From positions 248,001 to 312,000 of the forward strand of contig JACRJX010000041.1 in assembly GCA_016235595.1 (NCBI GenBank): a stretch of DNA of 64,000 nt, read 5' to 3'. Position 1 is the first letter of the stretch. Each line of letters starts with the position of its first letter. Positions 8,729-18,761 of this stretch are shown piece by piece. This DNA comes from Verrucomicrobiota bacterium. GTDB taxonomy: Bacteria > Verrucomicrobiota > Verrucomicrobiia > CAIQCK01. Under the pieces are notes generated by a model, which was not told where the DNA came from, did no database searches, and saw only the letters and a list, made by a program, of their open reading frames with translations. Position numbers and translations under genes: made by a program.

Positions 8729-10165
8729 TCACTTTCCGTCCTGGTTGCCTTCCACGCGAGCCGTGGTTGGCGCAGCCTCGCAACCGTTGGACAGCAGGTT
8801 CTGGACGATCCAGTTTCCGCGGCCGCCTTCGACTTTCAGCGATGGGCCGGGTTTGGCGTCGCGCCGATCGTCGCGAACCATGCAGCCGGCGACTTTGCTG
8901 TTCGTCACATCCTTCAGCAGCAGGCCCGCGTTGTCGCTGTCCAGAATCGTGCAGTTGGCGATGTTGAACCGGTCGCACTTCTCGATCATCAGCGCCGCTG
9001 GTTTCCGCCACGCACCGTTGATGTGCAGGCCGTCCAGTGTGCAGTCGGACGAGCCGCGGAAGACCACGCCGCCGTTGACCTTGGCTGCATCGCCGTAACC
9101 ATAGAGCGGATTGCGGTCGAAGTTGTTCGGACCGACGACGATGTTGCTGCTCTCCTCCACCAGCAAGTCGTGCTCATAGCCCATATAGAACGTGTTGCCG
9201 GTGATGACCACGCCGCGCGCGTCGCGAAGGTGAACGTTCACCTTCACGTCGCTCAACACATTGCCGGTGATGGTGACGTGGCCCCAGCGCGCAATCGGCT
9301 GGCCTTTGGCGGTATCGCCGCGGCCGATGACGCGGATGTTGGCGCAGCCGGGTGCTTTGCCGCCGTGCTGTATGGTGCATCCGGTGATGGCAACCTCGGC
9401 GGTCCCTGCCCTGCTGCCGGAGCAATCAATCAACACGTTCGCCGTCGGCGGCGCGTTGGTGGCCATGTTCATCTCGATGTCGCAGGTCCCGATGTGGATG
9501 TTGCGGACGTTGCCGCCGCGCGAGACGATGCCGCCGCCGGCGCAATAGCTGATGTGGCAGCCGCTGATGTTCGATTGGTGGAGGTTCACGTCGTCGTAAA
9601 ACACGCCGATGCCGCGGTTGTGGTAGATGTGGCAGTCGGCAATGAGCACGTTGCGGTTGCGCGTCGCGAGCCGGATGCCGTGCCGCGCGTCCCGAACTGT
9701 GGTGCGCGTGATCGTGATCTGCATCGTCCCGGTCGCCTCGATGCCATCGGCCTCCGGATGCGCGCCGACGATTTCCAGTCCGTCCACCATCGGCATCCGC
9801 TGGCGTTCCCAGACGTTGGGCTTCACCTGCTCGGGATCGGCGCTGCCCGCGTGCGTGCCGACAAACCGGAACGCCGCGCCCGCGCCCGCCATGACAACGC
9901 GCGCCACGCCGTCACCGGCCAGCGATGTGAACCCGGTCTTGTCAAGTTCGATGACGATGGGTTTGGTGACGCGATAGACCCCCTTCGGGAAACTGACGCG
10001 ACCGCCGCTATCCACGGCCTTTTGAATCGCCGCCGTGTCGTCCGCCTGCCCGTCGCCTTTGGCGCCGCACGAGCGCACGTCGGCCGACAATGCCGGCTGG
10101 ACGTGAAACAGGAAGAGAAGGGTTACAGTGAAACCGAACGGGGAAAAGAGGCGTGAGGCGCTCAT
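8729..10165 (-). CDS. Exported right-handed beta-helix (pectate-lyase-like) protein
   Basis: 478 residues from the chosen ATG (10165-10163). A hydrophobic Sec-type signal covers about residues 8-28 (ending PALSA). Immediately after it comes the VRSCGAKGDGQADDTAAIQ stretch typical of the pectate-lyase-3/GH28-like N-terminus, then many short beta-helix rungs rich in VITGN, ITITRT and NISGC motifs. The family includes polysaccharide lyases, epimerases and phage tailspike-like hydrolases. The substrate cannot be read from sequence. Starting further upstream would put a long non-hydrophobic tail before the signal. It follows uvrB after 62 nt and heads a probable three-gene exported set. A weak promoter candidate lies just upstream. 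Confidence 0.65.
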   Translation of the reverse strand: MSASRLFSPFGFTVTLLFLFHVQPALSADVRSCGAKGDGQADDTAAIQKAVDSGGRVSFPKGVYRVTKPIVIELDKTGFTSLAGDGVARVVMAGAGAAFRFVGTHAGSADPEQVKPNVWERQRMPMVDGLEIVGAHPEADGIEATGTMQITITRTTVRDARHGIRLATRNRNVLIADCHIYHNRGIGVFYDDVNLHQSNISGCHISYCAGGGIVSRGGNVRNIHIGTCDIEMNMATNAPPTANVLIDCSGSRAGTAEVAITGCTIQHGGKAPGCANIRVIGRGDTAKGQPIARWGHVTITGNVLSDVKVNVHLRDARGVVITGNTFYMGYEHDLLVEESSNIVVGPNNFDRNPLYGYGDAAKVNGGVVFRGSSDCTLDGLHINGAWRKPAALMIEKCDRFNIANCTILDSDNAGLLLKDVTNSKVAGCMVRDDRRDAKPGPSLKVEGGRGNWIVQNLLSNGCEAAPTTARVEGNQDGK

Positions 10166-10171
10166 GGATAC

Positions 10172-10200
10172 ATTCAACCCAATGCCGCCGCCCGCCGCAA
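10172..10200 (-). promoter_or_regulatory. Weak promoter candidate before the beta-helix gene
   Basis: On the minus strand TTGCGG (10200-10195), a 17-nt spacer and TTGAAT (10177-10172) end 6 nt before the ATG at 10165. The -35 element is poor. It matches the geometry of the other predicted leaderless promoters and would separate this set from uvrB. Confidence 0.25.
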
Positions 10201-10227
10201 GCGCAGATTCAGCCCAAAACACCGATG

Positions 10228-12273
10228 CTATTTCCGGCGCTTCGACGGCTTGCTGGCGTTGGGCGCGGCGTAAACCACTTCGCGTTTCTTCAACGCCGGC
10301 GCTTCGCCTTCACCGGTGCCGCGTTTGAGTTCGGCGATCTGGTCGCGCAACAGCGCGGCGCGCTCGAACTCCAGCTTCTTCGCCGCTTCGAGCATCGCCG
10401 CTTCCAATTCACGCATCAACTCGACCACGTCGTAGTCGGCGCCAGCCTCCTTGACGACGCTCGCTTCGACTTCGTGGCCCGCAACGATGCTCTGCAGGCT
10501 CTCCTGCACGCCACGCACGACCGACTTCGGCGTAATCTTGTGGACGCGATTGTATTCCATCTGCCTGCCGCGGCGATAATCGCTCACCTCGATGAGTTTC
10601 TTGATCGATTTGGTCATTACGTCGGCGTAGAGGATGACCTCGGCATTGATGTGGCGCGCGGCGCGGCCGGAAACCTGGATGAGCGCCGTGGCGCTGCGGA
10701 GGTAGCCTTCCTTGTCGGCGTCGAGGATGCAGACCAGCGACACCTCCGGCAAGTCGAGGCCCTCGCGCAGAAGGTTGATGCCGACGAGCACGTCGAACTT
10801 GCCATTGCGCAAGCCGCGCAGGATCTCGACGCGTTCGATGGTGTCAATGTCAGCGTGGAGATAGGTGACCTTGATGTTGAGGTCCTTGAGGTAATCGCTC
10901 AGGTCCTCGGCGGTGCGCTTGGTCAGCGTCGTCACCAGCACACGCTCCTTGCGCTCGGTGCGGGCGCGGATTTGCTCGATCACATCGTCAATCATCCCGT
11001 CCAGCGGCTTGATCGTAATCTTCGGGTCGAGCAGGCCGGTCGGGCGAATGATCTGCTCGGCGACGACGGCGCTCTTCTCCATTTCGAACGGCGCGGGCGT
11101 GGCGCTGACAAAAATCGCCTGGCCGATCATCGTCTGGAACTCCTCGGAGTTCAGCGGCCGATTGTCGAGCGCGCTTGGCAGGCGGAAGCCGTGCTCCACC
11201 AGCGTCATCTTGCGCGAACGGTCGCCCTCATACATCGCGCCGATCTGCGGCACCGTCACGTGGCTCTCGTCAATCACCAACAGGAAATCCTTCGGGAAGA
11301 AATCCAGCAGGCAGAACGGCCGCTGGCCCGGCGCACGTCCGCTGAGGTGGCGCGAGTAGTTCTCAATGCCGGAGCAGAAGCCCATCTCCCGCATCATCTC
11401 GATGTCGTAGGTGGTGCGCATCTTGATCCGTTGCGCCTCCAACAGCTTGCCGCGCTTCTCGAACCAGTCGATGCGCTCGGTCACCTCCGCCTGGATCGTC
11501 TCGATGGCCTTCTCCAGCTTGTCGGCGGACGTGACCCAGTGTTTCGACGGGAACACGCTCGTGCCCGGCAGGTCTTCCAGTCGCCGGCCCGTGAGCGGGT
11601 CGAACCGCGTGATGCGCTCGATCTGGTCGCCGAAGAACTCGATCCGCAGCGCGTCCTCGGCGTAGCTGGGCACCAGTTCGATCACGTCGCCGCGAACGCG
11701 GAAGTTGCCGCGCTGAAGCGCGATGTCATTGCGGTCATACTGGATGTCCACCAGCCGCCGCAGGAACGTGTCGCGCGGGAGCATGTCGCCCACCTTGACC
11801 GGCACCACCATGTTCATCCAGTCCTCCGGCGAACCGAGGCCGTAGATGCACGACACGCTGGCTACGACCACCACGTCCCGCCGCGTCAGCAACGCGCTCG
11901 TCGCCGACAGCCGCAGCCGCTCGATGGACTCGTTGATCGCGCTGTCCTTCTCGATGAACGTATCCGTCTGCGGGATGTAAGCCTCCGGCTGGTAGTAGTC
12001 GAAGTAGCTGACGAAATACTCCACCGCGTTGCGCGGGAAGAACTGCTTGAACTCGCTGTAGAGCTGCGCCGCGAGTGTCTTGTTGTGCGAAATCACCAGC
12101 GTCGGCCGCCGCTGCGCGGCGATGACGTTGGCCACCGTGTAAGTCTTGCCGGAACCAGTGACGCCGAGCAGCGTCTGGAAGCGATTGCCCGCTTCCAACG
12201 ACTTCTCCAACGTCTCGATGGCCCGCGGCTGATCGCCGCGCGGCTTGAACTTGCTGACTAATTCAAAATCCAT
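10228..12273 (-). CDS. uvrB: UvrB, excinuclease ABC subunit B
   Basis: 681 residues, full length for the family. Visible are the Walker A motif in [13 protein letters not shown], the beta-hairpin region that clamps damaged DNA ([16 protein letters not shown]), the DESH Walker B box, helicase motifs including [15 protein letters not shown] and QVSGRAARH, and a C-terminal UVR motif ([18 protein letters not shown]) that contacts UvrC or UvrA. UvrB receives damaged DNA from UvrA and positions UvrC for dual incision in nucleotide excision repair in the cytoplasm. The ATG has no clear Shine-Dalgarno. It is separated from the upstream LolA-like gene by 191 nt that contain a likely terminator. Neighbouring genes are unrelated to repair. 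Confidence 0.97.
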   Translation of the reverse strand: MDFELVSKFKPRGDQPRAIETLEKSLEAGNRFQTLLGVTGSGKTYTVANVIAAQRRPTLVISHNKTLAAQLYSEFKQFFPRNAVEYFVSYFDYYQPEAYIPQTDTFIEKDSAINESIERLRLSATSALLTRRDVVVVASVSCIYGLGSPEDWMNMVVPVKVGDMLPRDTFLRRLVDIQYDRNDIALQRGNFRVRGDVIELVPSYAEDALRIEFFGDQIERITRFDPLTGRRLEDLPGTSVFPSKHWVTSADKLEKAIETIQAEVTERIDWFEKRGKLLEAQRIKMRTTYDIEMMREMGFCSGIENYSRHLSGRAPGQRPFCLLDFFPKDFLLVIDESHVTVPQIGAMYEGDRSRKMTLVEHGFRLPSALDNRPLNSEEFQTMIGQAIFVSATPAPFEMEKSAVVAEQIIRPTGLLDPKITIKPLDGMIDDVIEQIRARTERKERVLVTTLTKRTAEDLSDYLKDLNIKVTYLHADIDTIERVEILRGLRNGKFDVLVGINLLREGLDLPEVSLVCILDADKEGYLRSATALIQVSGRAARHINAEVILYADVMTKSIKKLIEVSDYRRGRQMEYNRVHKITPKSVVRGVQESLQSIVAGHEVEASVVKEAGADYDVVELMRELEAAMLEAAKKLEFERAALLRDQIAELKRGTGEGEAPALKKREVVYAAPNASKPSKRRK

Positions 12274-12422
12274 GCGCTAAATCCCGACCATACTTACCGC
12301 ACCAAACCGCCCTTTGCCAGCTTTCCAGCGCTGGAGTGGATTTCGGCTATATATGGGATCGTCGGCTATTCAGCTCGGTGCAGTCAGAACAGTGGCGCTG
12401 GAAGCAGTTGCCACTTTTTGCC

Positions 12423-12444
12423 AAAAATCCAGCGACGGAGTCGC
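12423..12444 (-). terminator. Rho-independent terminator after the LolA-like gene
   Basis: Reading the minus strand, GCGAC (12444-12440) and GTCGC (12436-12432) form a perfect 5-bp stem with a 3-nt loop, followed within 4 nt by a run of five T (12427-12423). It lies about 20-40 nt beyond the stop of the LolA-like gene. The remaining bases up to uvrB show no other clear signal. Confidence 0.45.
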
Positions 12445-12464
12445 GGGATACCCAGCCGTGCCGG

Positions 12465-13247
12465 CTACTTGGCGCCACCGAGGCGGGCGTTTAGGTCCAG
12501 GACATTGGCGTTGGGCGGAGGGGTGAAGACGAACAGGGCGTCGTCCAGCGGGAGATTCAGCCGCACGGCACTGAGGTCCATGGCCAGCGCGGGATTGCCA
12601 CGCAGGTCGATGACAACGATGCGATGGACAAAACCGTCGTCGGAACTGATCCACACCTGCAACGCGCTGATCTGCACGTCGCCGGGCATCGCGGCAGCCT
12701 TCGGTTTGCCAACGAGACGGTAGAACTGCCGGCCACCGAGTTCCTGCACGCCTTCGGTGACGAAACCGAGGCGCGGGCGGAACTTTTGCAGCAGTGCCAG
12801 CGGGTTGACCTCGTTGATGGGGTTCAGGTTGTGCGGGTCTTCCTTGGAACCGGCAATGGGACGATTCATGTCGAGCTTGTAGAGGCCGCGCAGCTTGTCC
12901 TGGCTGACGATTTGCCACGCGACGCCGTCCGCGCCGGAAATAATGGTCTGGCCGAGGTCGCGGCCTTTGATTTGCATCATGAAATCCGCGCGGCCCTTCT
13001 CGACGGCGGGCTGGCCGGGTCCGCTCGCCGGCTGGCGCATGAAACGCACCGTGCCGCTCTGGACGACGGAAAGGGAGCCTTCGCTGATGTTCTTGATGAA
13101 GTTGGCCTGCCACGATTTCACGGCAGCCAGCCGCGTGTCGTGGTACTTCAGCACCACGTCCGCCGCCGGCAGGGCCGGTTTGGCGGCCGGCGTCTGCGCG
13201 AACAACGGCGCAACGGCGATGATTGAGAGTAGAAGGTATCGAATCAC
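12465..13247 (-). CDS. LolA-like periplasmic carrier protein
   Basis: 260 residues from a GTG start (13247-13245), chosen because it places a hydrophobic Sec signal (IRYLLLSIIAVAPLFA) at the N-terminus. A longer reading from an upstream ATG would bury the signal. After a Pro/Ala-rich linker comes a single domain with the LolA/LppX-like pattern: an antiparallel sheet of strands such as GTVRFMRQP, GRDLGQTIISG and VWISSDDGFVHRIVV. LolA ferries lipoproteins from the inner to the outer membrane, and relatives act as general lipid or lipoprotein carriers. It lies 96 nt downstream of the GH123-like gene on the same strand, with no sign of a functional link, and is followed by a terminator hairpin. 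Confidence 0.55.
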   Translation of the reverse strand: MIRYLLLSIIAVAPLFAQTPAAKPALPAADVVLKYHDTRLAAVKSWQANFIKNISEGSLSVVQSGTVRFMRQPASGPGQPAVEKGRADFMMQIKGRDLGQTIISGADGVAWQIVSQDKLRGLYKLDMNRPIAGSKEDPHNLNPINEVNPLALLQKFRPRLGFVTEGVQELGGRQFYRLVGKPKAAAMPGDVQISALQVWISSDDGFVHRIVVIDLRGNPALAMDLSAVRLNLPLDDALFVFTPPPNANVLDLNARLGGAK

Positions 13248-13343
13248 GCCAGACAGTTTAGCAACGCACTGGCGTGAGACAATGCAATTTACGCCCAAGC
13301 TGAACAGCGCATGCAGTGGCCACGGGCCGGAAACATCCTGTCC

Positions 13344-16300
13344 TCACTCCCTGCTCAGCCGCTCGATGGCTCGCGCCAGCTTCTCGCGATGTTGCAGCAG
13401 CGGCGTCGGGTCGGTGCTGAAGTGCGTCATGTCGGTGAAGACCGACGCGGGCGCTTTCAGCAGCGCCTCAGCCGCCGCGTCCGGCTTCGATTTCAGCAGC
13501 TCGCGCAGCAACGCGAAATACTCGTAGTCCTCGACGCCGTCGCGCAGGATTTCCCAACGGAGCGAGCTGACGGGGCCATCAAGGAATTTCTGCTTCCGGT
13601 CGTTGTCGCGGTTGGGCGGATAGATGAAACGGCCGTCGCCGTTGCCCCACGTGCCGCTCTCACTGTAACTCATCGGGTCTTCCCACGGATTCTGCCGCGC
13701 GGGCGGCTTGAACCGCGTGCGCTGGTTCCACCAGTTGGTTTCCCAGATGAGGATGCCCTCGACGCCGTAGCCCCACGTCTGCCACAGCCATGTCCGCAGC
13801 TCGACCGCCGCGTGGTCAATGAACTCGGTGCAATACGGTGCGTGCGGCCAGCAGCAGATATACCACCAGATGTGCTCGCCCGCGCGCTGGCGTTCGCGGC
13901 AGATGTCCGGCCGGTGGTTCGGCGTCACCGGGCACCAGATATCCACAGCGCCGATCAGCTCCGGTCCTGGCTCTTCCGTCAACATTCGCGCCAGTTTCGG
14001 TGCAAGGCGCTTGATCTGCTCGTTGTTGCGGCGCACGGGCGCGTAGTCGTTCCGCTCCGGCTCGTCATACCAATAGAGATACGCCTTGTGCAGCCAGCCT
14101 TTTTGTTCGAGATGGTCCACAAGCTGCCGCGCGTAGTCGCCCCACAACGCCTCGTATTCCGGCGTGCCCTGTTTGAACCCGCCAAACTCTCCATCGTGCC
14201 ACGGCTTGCCCTGGCCGCCCCACCCCGTCCCCTGCAACGGCAGCCGGAACGTGTTGAAACCGAACTCATCCAGATAGCGCGTCGCCGCCGCGTCGAACTG
14301 CGTCCAGTCCAGCTTCACGCGCGGCGGGTTGGCGGTCTTGTCGAACTGGATGCCGATCCTCGCCCTGCCCATCGGCCAGTAGGGCGAGATGCGGTGCGCG
14401 GCGAAGTTCTGCATGTATTTGTCCCACACCGCCGCCAGTTCCTCGTCGGTGGTGAGATTGTGATACGCCTTCACCGCCTCCACGCTGACGCCGAGCGCCG
14501 TTTTCAGGCGCGTCTCCTTCGGCAGCGTGAAATTCCAGACATGCACGCGCAGCGGCACCTTCGCCTTCCACGCCGAGCGGTCGAACTTTGACCGTGGTTT
14601 TTCTTTCAGCTCAATCACGCCTTGATAGTCACCCGCCGGCACACCGTCGGGAACGAACACAGTGAACCACAGTGGCGTGTTGCGGCCCACGTCCGCCGTG
14701 AACTCCTCGCCCTGCGCCAGCGGCGGCAATGGGTCGGGCCACGTTTCGGCCACACCGGTCTCGTCGGTCGGCGTGCCCACGCGCACGTAGCCGACGCGAT
14801 GGACGGCAACGTTCTCGCTCGGGATCTTTGCGCCGCGCGGCCCGCGAAGGTCGCTGACGCTGACGCTGACCTTTGGCACCGTCTTCAACGGGTTGATCGC
14901 GATCTGGAAGCTCTCCCGTTCGTTGCGCGCAGCGCTGATGCGGATCAGCGACTGCGGATTGCCTTTCGGTATGGGCCGCTCCCGGCTGATCTTCCGCGCT
15001 GATTCGCACCACCAGAGTCCAACATGGGCTTTCTCCTCGCTGAGCCGCCAGCCGTAGTCAGACGCAAACAGCATCGGCACGCTCAGAGACACACGCGCTG
15101 CAAAGAGCTCCCGCTGGCTCCGCAGGTCACGTTCGACAAACCGCAATTCGTACTCACCGGCGTCATGCACATCGTAACCCAGTTCAACCACCTCCGAGTG
15201 GCCGGGATAAAGCGTGACGCCCCTGCTGGACGTCGAGACGCGCTGATCGCCACGCCACACTTCCAGCGTGGCAAGCACCTTGGTCTGCTCGTCGGAATCG
15301 TTCCGCAACCGCCACATTGAGTTGTGATCGCCGCCGGGCAGCGGATCGCCGAGCGTCTCGCAGGCGGCATTCAACAGCTTGTCCGATTGCTGGATCTCGA
15401 CGAAATCCGTCCGCCCGCGGCCGTCGGTGGTCCGCCCGGCCAACTGCGCCTCGTAAGTGTAGCTGCTGACTTGAAACGACGCGGATTTCGGCTTCTCCTT
15501 CTCTGTTCCACTCTCGGCGCGCAGCCGCACATAAACCACGGCCGCAGGGAACATCCGCGCTGGCAGTTCCACCGCGTGCTCTCCCAAGCCGGCGGTTTCG
15601 CCCACCGATGTCCACGTCAGCCGGTCGAAACTCATCTCGACCATGCACCGCCCTCCCTGGTAATGGCAGATGTTGATCGTCACCTTGCCGTTCCGCTGCG
15701 TGTGGCTGCCGACCTGATGCTTGTAGACGACATAGCCGCCGGGGCCGAACGTCCAGCGGTTGCTGTTGAACCCCGCCATGTGCGCGTCAAGCGGATGCGA
15801 GTAGTTGCCGCCATCGCCGCCCAACTGCGTGTGGAACCGGTAGAGGCTGTCGCTCACCGTCTCGCCCTGGCCGAGTTCGACGCCGGCGATGCGTGCGTGG
15901 ACTGCCTGCACCGGCCTCAGTTCCACGTCGTCGAACATCGCTGTGCCTTTCATGTGCCAGTGACCCAGCCGCAGGCAGGCGCCCGGCGACACGACTGTCG
16001 GCACTGTGAACACAAACGATTTTCGGTCCCACGAGTCGCTCACCGGCAGGTCGCGGTTGGCGAACGACGGCCCGCTGATGAGGCTGCCCGTCGTTCCCGG
16101 CGCGCAACGCGCATAAAATGAGAACCGGTAGAGGCGCGACGGCTCGAACTTCACGCCGTCGCATCGCCAGAAGTTCGAGTCCTCGCCCGAACCCGTCACG
16201 GCGACGCAGTGCGCGCCGGTGCGGCCTTGTGCGCTCCACTCGCCCGGCGGCGCCGAGAGCTTCCAGCCGTCGGGAGCGTTGCCGCCGCCTTGTTCAAACG

Positions 16301-16370
16301 ATGGATTGGGAACCTGCGCGCCCGCCGTCCACGCCACCACAAGCACCGATAGCAACCAGAACCGTTTCAT
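13344..16370 (-). CDS. Exported GH123-like (DUF4091) glycosidase
   Basis: 1008 residues. A Sec signal (MKRFWLLSVL to TAGA, about 1-18) is followed by a carbohydrate-binding-like jelly-roll region (VPNPSFEQGG onward, about 20-180), beta-sandwich domains, and a C-terminal TIM barrel with the DUF4091/GH123 signature. The YWYDEPE motif holds adjacent Asp769 and Glu770. In GH123 enzymes an Asp-Glu pair serves substrate-assisted catalysis on N-acetylgalactosaminides. The barrel begins near VWNFTLPKETRLKTALG. The true substrate may differ from GalNAc, since DUF4091 proteins are diverse. The gene is divergent from purB. The ATG has no Shine-Dalgarno but has a promoter right next to it. Confidence 0.72.
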   Translation of the reverse strand: MKRFWLLSVLVVAWTAGAQVPNPSFEQGGGNAPDGWKLSAPPGEWSAQGRTGAHCVAVTGSGEDSNFWRCDGVKFEPSRLYRFSFYARCAPGTTGSLISGPSFANRDLPVSDSWDRKSFVFTVPTVVSPGACLRLGHWHMKGTAMFDDVELRPVQAVHARIAGVELGQGETVSDSLYRFHTQLGGDGGNYSHPLDAHMAGFNSNRWTFGPGGYVVYKHQVGSHTQRNGKVTINICHYQGGRCMVEMSFDRLTWTSVGETAGLGEHAVELPARMFPAAVVYVRLRAESGTEKEKPKSASFQVSSYTYEAQLAGRTTDGRGRTDFVEIQQSDKLLNAACETLGDPLPGGDHNSMWRLRNDSDEQTKVLATLEVWRGDQRVSTSSRGVTLYPGHSEVVELGYDVHDAGEYELRFVERDLRSQRELFAARVSLSVPMLFASDYGWRLSEEKAHVGLWWCESARKISRERPIPKGNPQSLIRISAARNERESFQIAINPLKTVPKVSVSVSDLRGPRGAKIPSENVAVHRVGYVRVGTPTDETGVAETWPDPLPPLAQGEEFTADVGRNTPLWFTVFVPDGVPAGDYQGVIELKEKPRSKFDRSAWKAKVPLRVHVWNFTLPKETRLKTALGVSVEAVKAYHNLTTDEELAAVWDKYMQNFAAHRISPYWPMGRARIGIQFDKTANPPRVKLDWTQFDAAATRYLDEFGFNTFRLPLQGTGWGGQGKPWHDGEFGGFKQGTPEYEALWGDYARQLVDHLEQKGWLHKAYLYWYDEPERNDYAPVRRNNEQIKRLAPKLARMLTEEPGPELIGAVDIWCPVTPNHRPDICRERQRAGEHIWWYICCWPHAPYCTEFIDHAAVELRTWLWQTWGYGVEGILIWETNWWNQRTRFKPPARQNPWEDPMSYSESGTWGNGDGRFIYPPNRDNDRKQKFLDGPVSSLRWEILRDGVEDYEYFALLRELLKSKPDAAAEALLKAPASVFTDMTHFSTDPTPLLQHREKLARAIERLSRE

Positions 16371-16377
16371 GGGCGGC

Positions 16378-16406
16378 AGCATAGATGCGCGCCGCCGGTG
16401 TTTCAA
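16378..16406 (-). promoter_or_regulatory. Sigma70-like promoter for a predicted leaderless GH123-like mRNA
   Basis: On the minus strand TTGAAA (16406-16401) is followed by a 17-nt spacer and TATGCT (16383-16378), ending 7 nt before the ATG at 16370. Five of six and four of six bases match consensus. Transcription would begin at the ATG. There is no Shine-Dalgarno. Confidence 0.45.
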
Positions 16407-16444
16407 CGCCGGGCTGAAACGCGAATTGTTACATTTTGGGTGCG

Positions 16445-16473
16445 TTGACTTTCCCTCCCGCGGCCCGTATAAA
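16445..16473 (+). promoter_or_regulatory. Strong sigma70-like promoter of the purBSQL cluster
   Basis: TTGACT (16445-16450), an exact 17-nt spacer, and TATAAA (16468-16473). The purB ATG is 10 nt beyond the -10 box, so the leader would be about 3-5 nt and carries no Shine-Dalgarno. This is the best promoter match I found in the window. Confidence 0.65.
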
Positions 16474-16483
16474 GCTCCTTTCC

Positions 16484-17779
<1,296 letters not shown>

Positions 17780-17780
17780 C

Positions 17781-18023
17781 ATGAAAGCGAAGATTTACGT
17801 CACCCCAAAAAAAGCCGTGCTCGACCCGCAAGGCAAGGCTGTCGCCAACGCGCTCCACTCGCTCGGCTACGCTGCCGTCGGCGATGTCCACATCGGCAAA
17901 TACATGGAGATCGAGTTGAAAGCAACCGATCCGGCTGCGGCAAAACAACAACTCGATGAGATGTGCCATCGCATCCTCTCCAATCCGGTCATCGAGGACT
18001 ACCGCGTCGAACTTGAGGGCTGA
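17781..18023 (+). CDS. purS: PurS, small subunit of FGAM synthase
   Basis: 80 residues, the normal size. PurS bridges PurQ and PurL in the three-part phosphoribosylformylglycinamidine synthase and helps channel ammonia. The PurS pattern is visible in KAKIYVTPKKAVLDPQG, VANALHSLGY and the KYMEIEL strand. It starts 1 nt after purB and is followed by purQ after 33 nt, so the four genes almost certainly form one transcript. The ATG lacks a Shine-Dalgarno, which suggests translation is coupled to purB. Confidence 0.95.
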   Translation: MKAKIYVTPKKAVLDPQGKAVANALHSLGYAAVGDVHIGKYMEIELKATDPAAAKQQLDEMCHRILSNPVIEDYRVELEG

Positions 18024-18038
18024 GCCGCTTCCGCGTTT

Positions 18039-18059
18039 CGCAATACGCATCACGTCATG
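18039..18059 (+). repeat. Three imperfect 7-bp repeats abutting the purQ start
   Basis: CGCAATA (18039-18045), CGCATCA (18046-18052) and CGTCATG (18053-18059) are tandem heptads sharing a CG start. The last contains the purQ ATG at 18057. There is no Shine-Dalgarno in this gap. Confidence 0.35.
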
Positions 18060-18761
18060 AAATTCGGCATCATCCAATTCCCCGGCTCCAACTGCGACCT
18101 CGACAAACTCTGGGTCTTGCAGGACGTCCTCAAACAGGAAGCCCGCTACCTCTGGCACAAGGACACCGACATCGGCGACCTCGACTGCATCGTCGTGCCG
18201 GGCGGCTTCAGCTATGGCGACTACCTGCGCACCGGCTCCATCGCGCGCTTCTCGCCCGTGATGAAGGCCGTCGCCGACCACGCCGCCAAAGGCAAGCTTG
18301 TCATCGGCATCTGCAACGGTTTCCAGATCCTCTGCGAAGCCGGCCTGCTGCCCGGCGCGCTGCTGCGCAACCGCTCGCTCCAGTTCCGTTGCGAGCACAT
18401 TTACCTGCGCGTCGAAACGACACGGTCGCCGTTCACAAACGCCGCACGACGAAAACAGATCATTCGCGTTCCCGTGGCCCACGGCGAGGGCTGCTACTTC
18501 GCCGACCCGGAAACGATCACCGAATTGAAGAAGAACAATCAGATTCTATTCCGTTACGTGGATGCCAAAGGCAAGGTTGTTGACACCGCCAGTCCGAATG
18601 GCGCGGTCGAGAACATCGCCGGAATCTGCAACAAAGCACGCAACGTCTGCGGCATGATGCCGCACCCCGAGCGCGCCTCCGAAGAAACACTCGGCAGCAC
18701 CGACGGCCGGGTCGTTTTCGAAAGCATCTTGAACCAGCTGCGCGGGAGCCAAGCGCAATGA
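18057..18761 (+). CDS. purQ: PurQ, glutaminase subunit of FGAM synthase
   Basis: 234 residues. PurQ is a class I glutamine amidotransferase that hydrolyses glutamine and passes ammonia to PurL. The nucleophile Cys is in [13 protein letters not shown] and the His-Glu of the triad are in MMPHPERA. The [15 protein letters not shown] segment is typical. It overlaps purL by 4 nt (ATGA at 18758-18761), showing translational coupling. The start at 18057 matches the family N-terminus ([14 protein letters not shown]). The ATG is preceded by heptad repeats instead of a ribosome binding site. Confidence 0.96.
   Translation: MKFGIIQFPGSNCDLDKLWVLQDVLKQEARYLWHKDTDIGDLDCIVVPGGFSYGDYLRTGSIARFSPVMKAVADHAAKGKLVIGICNGFQILCEAGLLPGALLRNRSLQFRCEHIYLRVETTRSPFTNAARRKQIIRVPVAHGEGCYFADPETITELKKNNQILFRYVDAKGKVVDTASPNGAVENIAGICNKARNVCGMMPHPERASEETLGSTDGRVVFESILNQLRGSQAQ

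Noticed and set aside
8699-12261. Two long plus-strand frames opposite the beta-helix gene and uvrB
   Set aside because: They mirror real genes on the minus strand, consist of His/Arg/Ala/Val-rich sequence without motifs, and arise from high third-position GC.
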